From Bacteroidales bacterium (GTDB taxonomy: Bacteria; Bacteroidota; Bacteroidia; Bacteroidales; P3), in assembly GCA_017960605.1 (NCBI GenBank), contig JAGCYV010000019.1, positions 1 to 56,889 on the forward strand: DNA of 56,889 nucleotides. The letters run 5' to 3'. The notes beneath the pieces are model-generated. The model saw nothing but the letters and a program-made list of their open reading frames with translations, had not been told where the DNA came from and did not search any database. The position numbers and the translations under genes are program-made. How positions within the stretch are numbered: the stretch's first letter is position 1; each line of letters begins with the position of its first letter. Positions 1 through 6,744 of this stretch are shown piece by piece.

Positions 1-135
1 GCCATCATTGTCTTTAAGCATCACGGTGTCAAAAGACACTTCGCTACCCTCGTCGTTGTGGAGACGATTGACGAAAATCTTCTGATCTTGGGCGACCTTG
101 AATTGCTTGCCTGCGATTTCTACGATTGCGTACAT
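1..135 (-). CDS. rplU: 50S ribosomal protein L21 (partial, N-terminal 45 residues)
   Basis: This is the start of ribosomal protein L21, a large-subunit protein that binds 23S rRNA. The ATG is at 133-135 on the minus strand and the gene runs off the left edge, so only 45 of roughly 105 residues are present. The visible N-terminus begins MYAIVEIAGKQFKVAQDQK and continues through the GSEVSFDTVMLKDNDG strand, the usual Bacteroidota L21 form. The leader is A-rich with no Shine-Dalgarno sequence, and a strong promoter lies about 70-100 bp upstream. rpmA (L27) normally follows but would lie outside the window. Confidence 0.95.
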   Translation of the reverse strand, partial: MYAIVEIAGKQFKVAQDQKIFVNRLHNDEGSEVSFDTVMLKDNDG

Positions 136-205
136 TTTGTTATTTGTTTGTTTTTTAACTACTTTCATTCATTTACAGGGCATTTCTACCCCACAAATTG
201 GACTG

Positions 206-236
206 CAAAGATACGACTTTTTCTTAAACTGGCAAA
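206..236 (-). promoter_or_regulatory. Promoter of rplU
   Basis: Read on the minus strand, TTTG (233-236) and TATCTTTG (206-213) are separated by 19 bp. This fits the Bacteroidota primary sigma factor pattern TTTG / TAnnTTTG. Transcription would start close to position 200, leaving a leader of roughly 65 nt before the rplU ATG. Confidence 0.8.
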
Positions 237-318
237 ATGTTTTCATTTTTTAACATTTCTTTGATTACACAGTGATTGTTCTTTGCCGCCATCGTTCCTC
301 CCTATGACACCATAGGTT

Positions 319-373
319 TTATATAGTCATTATATAGTCACTATAAAGGATCTAAATAGTCACAAGATACTCA
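319..373. repeat. 11-bp periodic array, five degenerate units
   Basis: Five consecutive 11-mers start at 319, 330, 341, 352 and 363. Two are TTATATAGTCA and the others are CTATAAAGGAT, CTAAATAGTCA and CAAGATACTCA. The array sits between the rplU promoter and the stop codon of the DUF4249 gene and overlaps that stop. The TAGT core at unit positions 6-9 is shared with the array at 15228-15374. Confidence 0.6.
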
Positions 374-1378
374 TTGCTTAGTATCAGACAGATAGCCACA
401 CATCTGTTTAGCCGCCTGTTCCACCTCGGGCGGCGGGGCTGAGGCAGGGAAGCCCGGAACGGTCGCAAGATCAAACTGATAGCGTCGCTTGGCGCTGCCA
501 GCAAAGATACCTAATGCTCCATTCACATTGGAGAACACCCTACCCTGCTCGGCAAAGAAGCTGGTCATGCTGTTCTGAGACGAGGCCGAGAGGATGTAGT
601 TCCAACGGGCAGGCGTAATGCTTTCTACATCAACCGTGTAATAATGCTTGAAGGGAGCCACCTCGGTGGTGTCTTTCAGCAAGATGATCCAGAGCGGGAC
701 CTGGTAGTGCTGACCGTCGATGCGACGGTCGAGGAACATCAGACGTCCGCCAAGGGGTGAATAGACCGCTACGTCGCCGTCGGTGATGTCGGGACTGTTG
801 GGGACGGTGAACATGGCCGTATGCACAGTATCGACGGTGTCGAGCCGTCCCAGCCATTCGTTGAAACGGGCGCCGCTGTCTCGCACGGTGACGGTGATGT
901 TGTAGTACTCGTCACGTCCGGCGTGGTCGTCGAGATAGAAGTTGGTGGCCACGAAGTTGAAAGTCTCGCTGGCGAAATAGAAGGGGGTAAAACTGCTGAC
1001 AGCGGGATAGAGCGGCACATAGGTCTCGGCATGCACCGAACGGCCGTCGGCCTGGATGTCGATGCGGAGGCGGTCGTCGGGCCGCAGGGTGTCGGCGAAG
1101 TAAAAAAGGCTGTTCACCATGCCGACCAACGGCCGCACGGTGTCATTGACATACAGGGTAAGCTGTGCGCCGGGCACGGGCTGGTCGTTGTTGTCATCGA
1201 GGAAGAAGCGGGTATAGGCGAAGTGCACGAAAGGCTGGCGACCGGCGGCCGGCACGGCGTTGAGCACCAACTCGCGGTCGGCAGGTTCATCAATGTCGAG
1301 GGTCTTCTCGCAGGAAGAGACGAGAAATGGAACCAGACAGACGAAACCCACCAAGATGATATGTGCTATCCTTTTCAT
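371..1378 (-). CDS. DUF4249 domain-containing lipoprotein
   Basis: This is a predicted outer-membrane-associated lipoprotein of 335 residues. It has a type II signal peptide, and the lipobox VSSC places the acylated cysteine at residue 23. The body resembles the Bacteroidota DUF4249 family: an Ig-like N-terminal part (ELVLNAVPAAGRQPFVHFAYTR) followed by a beta-rich domain. Members are usually encoded next to a TonB-dependent receptor, as here, where the receptor gene lies 13 bp upstream in the same transcript. The biochemical function of the family is unknown. A role as surface partner of the receptor is an inference from the constant pairing. Confidence 0.85.
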   Translation of the reverse strand: MKRIAHIILVGFVCLVPFLVSSCEKTLDIDEPADRELVLNAVPAAGRQPFVHFAYTRFFLDDNNDQPVPGAQLTLYVNDTVRPLVGMVNSLFYFADTLRPDDRLRIDIQADGRSVHAETYVPLYPAVSSFTPFYFASETFNFVATNFYLDDHAGRDEYYNITVTVRDSGARFNEWLGRLDTVDTVHTAMFTVPNSPDITDGDVAVYSPLGGRLMFLDRRIDGQHYQVPLWIILLKDTTEVAPFKHYYTVDVESITPARWNYILSASSQNSMTSFFAEQGRVFSNVNGALGIFAGSAKRRYQFDLATVPGFPASAPPPEVEQAAKQMCGYLSDTKQ

Positions 1379-1391
1379 ACTCCTCTATTAC

Positions 1392-3857
1392 TTAAAAATA
1401 CAACGTATAGGCCACCGAAGGAAGGATGGGGAAGATAGAGAGCTGACGGAAGGAGGAGGGGTAGTTTTTGTAACCCACCTGCGAGCTCTGATAGACCATG
1501 TAGGGGTTCTGGCGGTTATAGACGTTATAGATACTGACATTGATGGTGCGGCGGGGCCGGAAGCCGTGGCGCGTGGGCTTGAACTCGCGGTGGAAGTTGG
1601 CCGCCAGGTCGAGCCGGTGGTAATCGGGCAGGCGATAGTTGTTGCGCCCCTCATAGTGTGTGAGCGTGCCAAGGGCCGATTGTCCGCCATGGGCACCGCC
1701 GTAGTCCTCGGGGTCTTCCGAGGCGATGGTGTAGGTCTGCTTGGCCAAGGTTGCGGTATTGCCGGTGGAATAGACCCACGTGGCACTCACGTCGCAGCGG
1801 TCGCTGAACTTGTAGTTGAGCACGATGCTGATGTCGTGCCGCCGGTCGTACTTGGCCGGGAAGGACTTACCGTCGTTGATGACCTGATTCTCACGGTCGA
1901 AGAGGCGCATGGTGCGGCTCCAAGTGTAGCCCACCCAGCCGGTAAGACGGCCGATGTCGCGCTGTGCCAGCAGCTCAAGGCCATAGCTCCACCCGCGACC
2001 GGCATAAACCAGGCGCTCCCAGTTCTCGCTCGAGCCGAAGTAGGTGGCGCCGTCCTTGTACTCGATGAGGTTCTCCATGGCCTTGTAGTAGGCCTCCACC
2101 GAGAAGTCGGCAATGCCGGCGAGGCTGTAGAAGATGCCGCCGGCCACCTGATGGCTCTCCATGGGCTTCACGTTCTCGGTGACGGGCACCCACAGGTCGG
2201 TGGGCAGCGTGATGCTAGTGGTGCTGAGCAGATGCACATACTGGCGCATCCAGGCATAGCCCACCTTGACCGAGAGGTCGGGGGTAATCATCACACGGCC
2301 CGAGATGCGGGGCTGCAACGAGGGATAGAGCGAGTCGCCGGTCTTGAAGGCCGAGAAATGGAGGCCGTAGTTGAGCTTGATGCTTTCGGTGATGGACCAG
2401 TCGTCCTCAGCGAAGGCCACTATCTCGTTGGCCAGCACCACCCCGTTGCTGATATCAATGGTGGTATCGATGCCGCCGTTCATCTGCACGGGGTCGTAGT
2501 AGCTTATGCTGCCGCTGGCCACCTCGGGGGTGAAGATATGGCGCACGAAGTAGGTGCCGAACTTGGCGTTGTGGTCGGGGTCGGGCACATAGTCGAGGTC
2601 GGCACGCACGGTGATGTCCTGAATGCCCGACTTGTAGTCGCCCGTAATCTTCGAGGTGTTGGTGTCGCCGCTGAGCATCAGTTTCTCGATGTTGCCCACC
2701 AGGTCGTTGTCATACTGTGTGTAGGCCGCCGAAAGATTGAGGAATAGCTTGGGCGTGAGCTCATAGTTCCAACGCAGCTGACCCACCATGTTTCCCCAGC
2801 GGTTCTTGAAGCCCAGACGGATGTCCTCACCCATGGTATTGACGGTGTTGATGGTGCCATACACCTGGTCCTCGCCCATATAGAAGCTGCCATATAGACG
2901 GCTCTTGTCGCTGAACTTGTGCGTCAGCTTGGCGTTGAGGTCATAGAACCAGTAGCCCGCCTCGAACTTGGCGTTCTTCGCCGTGGCCGACTTCATCTGT
3001 GCCGCCGTCAGCTCGTCGATCTTCAGGATGATGGGGATGAGGAAGAGTTCGGCATAGGTGCGGCGGGCCGAAACGCTGAAAGTGGTGCGACCCTTGTTGA
3101 TGGGGCCTTCGAGGTTCAGCTTGGCCGAGATGAGGCCGACGGAGACATTGCCCTGCAAGTGCTGGTCGTTGCCGTTGTTCTGCGTCACGTCGAGCACCGA
3201 GCTCAGCCTTCCGCCGAAGCGGGCGGGAAAACTGCCCTTGTAGAGGGTTACGTTCTTGATGGCGTCGGTGTTGAACGCAGAGAAGAAGCCGCCGAGATGC
3301 GAGACATTGTAGAGCGACACGCCGTCGAGCAGGAAGAGGTTCTCGTCGGGACCGCCGCCACGCACGTAGAGGCCGCTGTTGCCCTCGCTGCCGCTCTGCA
3401 CACCCGGCATCAGCTGCAATGCCTTGATGATGTCGGCCTCGCCAAAGAGCACAGGCACCGCCTTAATTTTCTCCACAGGCATGTCCATCGCGCTCATCTG
3501 CGACGACCGCACGTCGCCCGTACGCTCGGCGGTGACGGTCACCTCGTTGAGGGTCACGCTCCGTCGCATCTGGACATTGAGTTCGGTATTGCGGTTGAGC
3601 CCCAAGTCAAACATCTGAGGTTCGTAGCCCACATAGGTAATCCTCAAGCTTACGCTGTCGCTCTTCAGCGTCAGCGAGTAATGGCCATAGAGGTTCGTCA
3701 CCGCCCCCTTGCCGCTGCGGGTGTCGAGCACCGTGGCACCGATAAGGGTCTCGCCATTGCGCTGATCCGTCACCGTGCCGCTGACGGTGTAGCTCCGTTG
3801 AGCCAGCACCGTCAAGGGCAGGAACAGCAGCAACAGCAAGAACGGTTTAAACTTCAT
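1392..3857 (-). CDS. TonB-dependent receptor with N-terminal carboxypeptidase-D-like domain
   Basis: This is an outer membrane receptor of 821 residues for energy-dependent import of an unknown ligand. Residues 1-20 are a signal peptide ending LAQ. Residues about 21-110 form a carboxypeptidase-regulatory-like domain (VSGTVTDQRNGETLIGATV). Residues about 110-230 form the plug, with the typical EADIIKALQLMPGVQ and LYVRGGGPDENLFLLDGV stretches. The rest is a beta-barrel ending in the aromatic C-terminus TLYF. It is somewhat shorter than SusC-type receptors (about 1,000 residues) and there is no SusD gene, so this is not a classical polysaccharide-utilization pair. Its start overlaps the folK stop by 11 bp, suggesting coupling, and the DUF4249 partner follows. 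Confidence 0.93.
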   Translation of the reverse strand: MKFKPFLLLLLFLPLTVLAQRSYTVSGTVTDQRNGETLIGATVLDTRSGKGAVTNLYGHYSLTLKSDSVSLRITYVGYEPQMFDLGLNRNTELNVQMRRSVTLNEVTVTAERTGDVRSSQMSAMDMPVEKIKAVPVLFGEADIIKALQLMPGVQSGSEGNSGLYVRGGGPDENLFLLDGVSLYNVSHLGGFFSAFNTDAIKNVTLYKGSFPARFGGRLSSVLDVTQNNGNDQHLQGNVSVGLISAKLNLEGPINKGRTTFSVSARRTYAELFLIPIILKIDELTAAQMKSATAKNAKFEAGYWFYDLNAKLTHKFSDKSRLYGSFYMGEDQVYGTINTVNTMGEDIRLGFKNRWGNMVGQLRWNYELTPKLFLNLSAAYTQYDNDLVGNIEKLMLSGDTNTSKITGDYKSGIQDITVRADLDYVPDPDHNAKFGTYFVRHIFTPEVASGSISYYDPVQMNGGIDTTIDISNGVVLANEIVAFAEDDWSITESIKLNYGLHFSAFKTGDSLYPSLQPRISGRVMITPDLSVKVGYAWMRQYVHLLSTTSITLPTDLWVPVTENVKPMESHQVAGGIFYSLAGIADFSVEAYYKAMENLIEYKDGATYFGSSENWERLVYAGRGWSYGLELLAQRDIGRLTGWVGYTWSRTMRLFDRENQVINDGKSFPAKYDRRHDISIVLNYKFSDRCDVSATWVYSTGNTATLAKQTYTIASEDPEDYGGAHGGQSALGTLTHYEGRNNYRLPDYHRLDLAANFHREFKPTRHGFRPRRTINVSIYNVYNRQNPYMVYQSSQVGYKNYPSSFRQLSIFPILPSVAYTLYF

Positions 3858-4353
3858 AAAGCAGTTCTTTCACGGTTTTCTGCAACACAGGATGGCGGTA
3901 GTCGGGAATAATCTCCGCAAGGGGCTCCAGCACGAAACGCCGCTGGTGCATGCACGGATGCGGGACGGTGAGGCCGGGGGTGTTGATGACCTCGTCATTG
4001 TAGAAGATAATGTCGATGTCCATGGGGCGCGACTGATAGACCCTCTTGGGCAACTCGGCCACCGCATGGATGGCCACCCCGGGGGTCTGCGGACGCAAGC
4101 GACCCAGAATGGCCTCGATGAGCAGCGCCTCTTCCAGCACCTGATGGGCCGTGAGTTCCGTCTCCACCAGCAGTGCCTGGTTGAGAAAGTTCTGCGGGGT
4201 CACTTCGCCGAAGTGGCCCCACGGCTTGCTCTCATAGACACGGGAAGCGAGGACGACCGAGCCGATATCCTGACGTATCATCTCTGCCGCCTGCCGTATC
4301 AGTGCCCGGCGGTCTCCCTGATTACCACCGATAAGAAGTGCTACTTTATTCAT
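3847..4353 (-). CDS. folK: 2-amino-4-hydroxy-6-hydroxymethyldihydropteridine diphosphokinase
   Basis: FolK transfers pyrophosphate from ATP to 6-hydroxymethyl-dihydropterin, a step in folate synthesis in the cytoplasm. The 168-residue length is normal. Recognisable segments are the N-terminal LIGGNQGDR, the ESKPWG loop, QNFLNQALLVET and the catalytic RPMDIDIIFYND signature, followed by VPHPCMHQRRFVLEPLAEI. The gene overlaps the TonB receptor start by 11 bp. Upstream, between it and the four-helix-bundle gene, lies one arm of a short-repeat array (4365-4391). Confidence 0.95.
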   Translation of the reverse strand: MNKVALLIGGNQGDRRALIRQAAEMIRQDIGSVVLASRVYESKPWGHFGEVTPQNFLNQALLVETELTAHQVLEEALLIEAILGRLRPQTPGVAIHAVAELPKRVYQSRPMDIDIIFYNDEVINTPGLTVPHPCMHQRRFVLEPLAEIIPDYRHPVLQKTVKELLYEV

Positions 4354-4364
4354 CTTTTTTGGGT

Positions 4365-4391
4365 AGTTAAGGAGATAAGGAGATAAGACAA
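4365..4391. repeat. Short-repeat array, 3'-side arm of four-helix-bundle copy 1
   Basis: This arm has two copies of the 8-mer GGAGATAA followed by GACAA. The 21 bp at 4371-4391 are an exact reverse complement of 4806-4826 on the other side of the four-helix-bundle gene, so the gene is enclosed by an inverted repeat made of array units. Read in the gene's direction, the sequence just before this array is GCATTTGTCTT, a motif that recurs at the other array borders. Confidence 0.75.
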
Positions 4392-4407
4392 ATGCATTTG
4401 CCTCAAC

Positions 4408-4782
4408 TCAATCTTCCCAACTCTTTCTTTTAGAAATGGAGAACATGTACCCATTCAACAACTTGCTTGTCTCTTCTATTTCATTAATCATATTGTCGGC
4501 CTCGGCAAAGGAGATGTAGTTAAAGTCACACGACAAATAGATATAGCACCGACATTCTTCAAGGCTACCCTGAGAATAGTTCAAAAAGCGGAGCTTGTCA
4601 TCTTTCCCAAGACGATTGTACCCTTCAGCGATATTGGCCGCAATTGACACGGCGGCACGTTGAAACTGAGAAGTCAATCCAAATCTTTCCTCTGCGGGAA
4701 ATCCCTTTGTAATGCGATATACGTGGTTGATAAACACCCGTGCTTTCTGCCACGCAATCACATCCTCGAACCGTGTCGTCAT
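4408..4782 (-). CDS. Four-helix-bundle protein (23S rRNA intervening-sequence / Avd-like family), copy 1
   Basis: This 124-residue protein belongs to the small helical family first named from an open reading frame in 23S rRNA intervening sequences (TIGR02436) and related in fold to Avd of diversity-generating retroelements. The family signatures are FEDVIAWQKAR at the start, FGLTSQFQRAAVSIAANIAEG in the middle and LEECRCYIYL in the third helix. The cellular function is not known. About 83 of 124 residues match the copy at 17011-17385. The gene sits between glnA and folK but is separated from both by short-repeat arrays that are inverted relative to each other. No rRNA or reverse transcriptase is nearby. 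This suggests a small insertion unit rather than an operon member. Confidence 0.85.
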   Translation of the reverse strand: MTTRFEDVIAWQKARVFINHVYRITKGFPAEERFGLTSQFQRAAVSIAANIAEGYNRLGKDDKLRFLNYSQGSLEECRCYIYLSCDFNYISFAEADNMINEIEETSKLLNGYMFSISKRKSWED

Positions 4783-4805
4783 ATATTCTTTTGTATAATG
4801 GACTA

Positions 4806-4945
4806 TTGTCTTATCTCCTTATCTCCTTATCTCCTGTCTCCTTATCTCCTTATCTCCTTATCTCCTGTCTCCTTATCTCCTGTCTCCTTATCTCCTGTCT
4901 CCTTATCTCCTTATCTCCTTACCTCCTGTCTCCTTATCTCCTTTA
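4806..4945. repeat. Short-repeat array, 5'-side arm of four-helix-bundle copy 1
   Basis: About 140 bp are built of 8-mers CTTATCTC and 7-mers CTGTCTC (plus-strand reading), about 17 units in all. In the direction of the flanking minus-strand genes it reads GGAGATAAGGAGACAGG, so the transcript would contain many AAGGAGA segments. It begins directly after the glnA stop codon and ends shortly before the four-helix-bundle start. Its inner end is the exact inverted copy of 4371-4391. Confidence 0.85.
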
Positions 4946-4946
4946 A

Positions 4947-6452
4947 TTATCCACAATGCAGGAATCTCTCCACAAGGTCGAGGGTCTTCTCACTGTCCTT
5001 GCCTATCTCGGCACGGAGGGTGCGGTCGTCGAAAGCGCGCAGCTCCTTGATGATGCCGTCGATGAGGGCGGGGGCGAAGATGCCGTCCTGCTCATACACC
5101 GCACGGTCGCGCTCCAGCAGGTCGGCGCTGGCGGCGCAACTGTCGGGCAGCACGTCCAGCTTGGCCAGCACATCCTCGTGCTCGAAGATGTTCACGCTCA
5201 CATAGCGGTCTTTGGCATACTGCACGGCGTTCTCCATCTCGAAGCCGTGACGGGCCGCCACCGTCATGCCGGCCAGCAAGAGGTAGATGTTGGCCGAGCC
5301 GTCGGGCGTACGCAGCTCGATGGTCTGCTTGCGGCTGAAATCCACTTCCTCGTTCTCCTCGAGGGGGTTGCAATGGGCCATCATGTTGCCACAACCCTTG
5401 TTCCAGCCCAGCGGCACACGCACCATGGCGCTGCGGTTGCGGTCGCCCCAGCAGATATTCGTCGGAGCCTCCTGATGGGGTACCAGACGGAAGTAGCTCG
5501 TGGGGTTGGTGTTGCCGAACGCGGTCAGCGAACCGGCCAACGAAAGGATGCCGGCCATCGTCTTCATCGCCACGTCACTCAGGCCATTCTCGCCCACATA
5601 CATATTTTTGCCATCGAGGCTCACGCGGGTATGGACGTGCATGCCGCTGCCGGCCTTGCCGACGGTAATCTTCGGGGCGAAAGTGACGGTGACGCCATAC
5701 TCATAAGCCAGCTCGCGCATCATCCACTTGGCGATGACCAGCTGGTCGGCGGCATCCTCCAGACGCGTGGGCAGGAACTCTATCTCGTTCTGCTCGTACA
5801 TCAGGTCGCCGTGGGTGAAGTTACCCACCTCGCTGTGGCCGTACTTGATTTCACCGCCCGCGGCGGCAATCATGCGCATAGCCTCGGTGCGGAAGGCACC
5901 AAACTTGCAGAAGGGCTTGCTCTCATGGTAGCCGCGCTGGTCGGCAGGCAGATAGTTCTCCTCCTTGGGGGCGACGACATAATACTCCAACTCGCCCATC
6001 ACCTCGAACTCCATGCCGCCGGTAGCCTCGCGGAAGGCGCGACCGGCCTTCTGCAGCGTGTATTCGGGGGCCATAGCGAAGGGCTCACCGTCCTTGGTGT
6101 AGAACGAGCAGAGCAGGTCGAGCGTCGGCACCTTAGTGAAGGGGTCGAGAAACGCCGTGCGGAAACGCGGGATAACGTAAAGATCCGAGTTGCCGGCCTC
6201 CAGGTAGGGGAACAGCGAGCTTCCATCCACGCGCTCACCGCTGGTCAGCACCTCGTCGGCATGTTCCAGACTCTGGATGACGAAGTTGAGCGTCTTCAGA
6301 CGTCCGTCGTCCGCCAGATAGCGGAAGTTGATCATCTCAATTTGGAATTCCTCGATGACCTTGAGGATATCTTTCTTGGTGAATTCACTCTTGGGTTTCT
6401 CCAGGAAGGTCACCAAGGGGTTGGGGTTGAACTGAATCTGTTCGTGTGTCAT
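4947..6452 (-). CDS. glnA: Glutamine synthetase
   Basis: This enzyme makes glutamine from glutamate, ammonia and ATP. The protein has 501 residues with an N-terminal beta-grasp domain (about residues 25-110) and a catalytic domain. Visible signatures are the metal-binding GELEYYVV, the glycine-rich GKAGSGMHVHTRV near residue 265, and the NRSAMVRVP and DGSANIYLLLAG segments that form the ATP and glutamate sites. The length fits the medium-sized Bacteroidota enzyme, not the roughly 730-residue GSIII. The stop codon directly abuts the repeat array at 4806-4945. A clear TAnnTTTG promoter was not found in the 90 bp upstream. Confidence 0.93.
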   Translation of the reverse strand: MTHEQIQFNPNPLVTFLEKPKSEFTKKDILKVIEEFQIEMINFRYLADDGRLKTLNFVIQSLEHADEVLTSGERVDGSSLFPYLEAGNSDLYVIPRFRTAFLDPFTKVPTLDLLCSFYTKDGEPFAMAPEYTLQKAGRAFREATGGMEFEVMGELEYYVVAPKEENYLPADQRGYHESKPFCKFGAFRTEAMRMIAAAGGEIKYGHSEVGNFTHGDLMYEQNEIEFLPTRLEDAADQLVIAKWMMRELAYEYGVTVTFAPKITVGKAGSGMHVHTRVSLDGKNMYVGENGLSDVAMKTMAGILSLAGSLTAFGNTNPTSYFRLVPHQEAPTNICWGDRNRSAMVRVPLGWNKGCGNMMAHCNPLEENEEVDFSRKQTIELRTPDGSANIYLLLAGMTVAARHGFEMENAVQYAKDRYVSVNIFEHEDVLAKLDVLPDSCAASADLLERDRAVYEQDGIFAPALIDGIIKELRAFDDRTLRAEIGKDSEKTLDLVERFLHCG

Positions 6453-6534
6453 GATATATATAGGGGTTTAAACAATTGGTTCGGGTATAACGTAAAAGCA
6501 ATAGTTTTATTGTGTTTAACAATAGAATAATTAG

Positions 6535-6668
6535 GGAGTAAAGGGAGACAGGAGATAAGGAGACAGGAGAAAAGACAATACCAATTGCCCTTCATAATTG
6601 ACGCAACAAAAGCAATCGTCTTACCTCCTTATCTCCTACCCTCCTTATCTCCCCAACTCTTTACCTCC
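6535..6668. repeat. Inverted short-repeat arrays with no gene between them (empty element)
   Basis: The left arm (6535-6580) is built of GGAGACA and GGAGATAA units. The right arm (6616-6668) has CTCC-ending units such as CTTATCTC. Only about 35 bp lie between them. The left arm ends AAAAGACAATACCAATT, closely matching AAAGGCAATACCCAATT just before the ATG of the second four-helix-bundle gene. The right arm begins AAGCAATCGTCTTACCTCC, resembling the 3' border GCATTTGTCTTATCTCC of copy 1. It therefore looks like the same element without its gene. The rest of the 6453-6744 gap holds the glnA leader and a terminator. Confidence 0.65.
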
Positions 6669-6692
6669 TCAACCCTTTACCTCTTAAACGCA

Positions 6693-6721
6693 GGAGGGGC
6701 GCCCCGACGGGGCGCCCCTCC
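6693..6721 (-). terminator. Hairpin downstream of the giant T9SS protein gene
   Basis: This is a perfect GC-rich inverted repeat, with arms GGAGGGGCGCCCC and GGGGCGCCCCTCC around a 3-nt loop. It lies 24 bp beyond the stop of the minus-strand gene at 6745. No long U-run follows, so it may act as a terminator or as an mRNA-stabilising hairpin. Confidence 0.7.
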
Positions 6722-6744
6722 GCATTGCGGTGTTACACGCGCGC

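Noticed and set aside
1392-3857. Polysaccharide utilization locus (SusC/SusD)
   Set aside because: The receptor is shorter than SusC and is paired with a DUF4249 protein; no SusD or glycoside hydrolase gene is present.
4408-4782. Diversity-generating retroelement (Avd homologue)
   Set aside because: Neither four-helix-bundle gene has a reverse transcriptase, template repeat or variable repeat nearby. The fold is shared but the system is not present in the window.
4740-4946. Small hydrophobic peptide frame made of LSPYLLIS/SPVSLSP repeats
   Set aside because: It is the translation of the CTTATCTC/CTGTCTC array, not a conserved membrane protein; no start context or second half.
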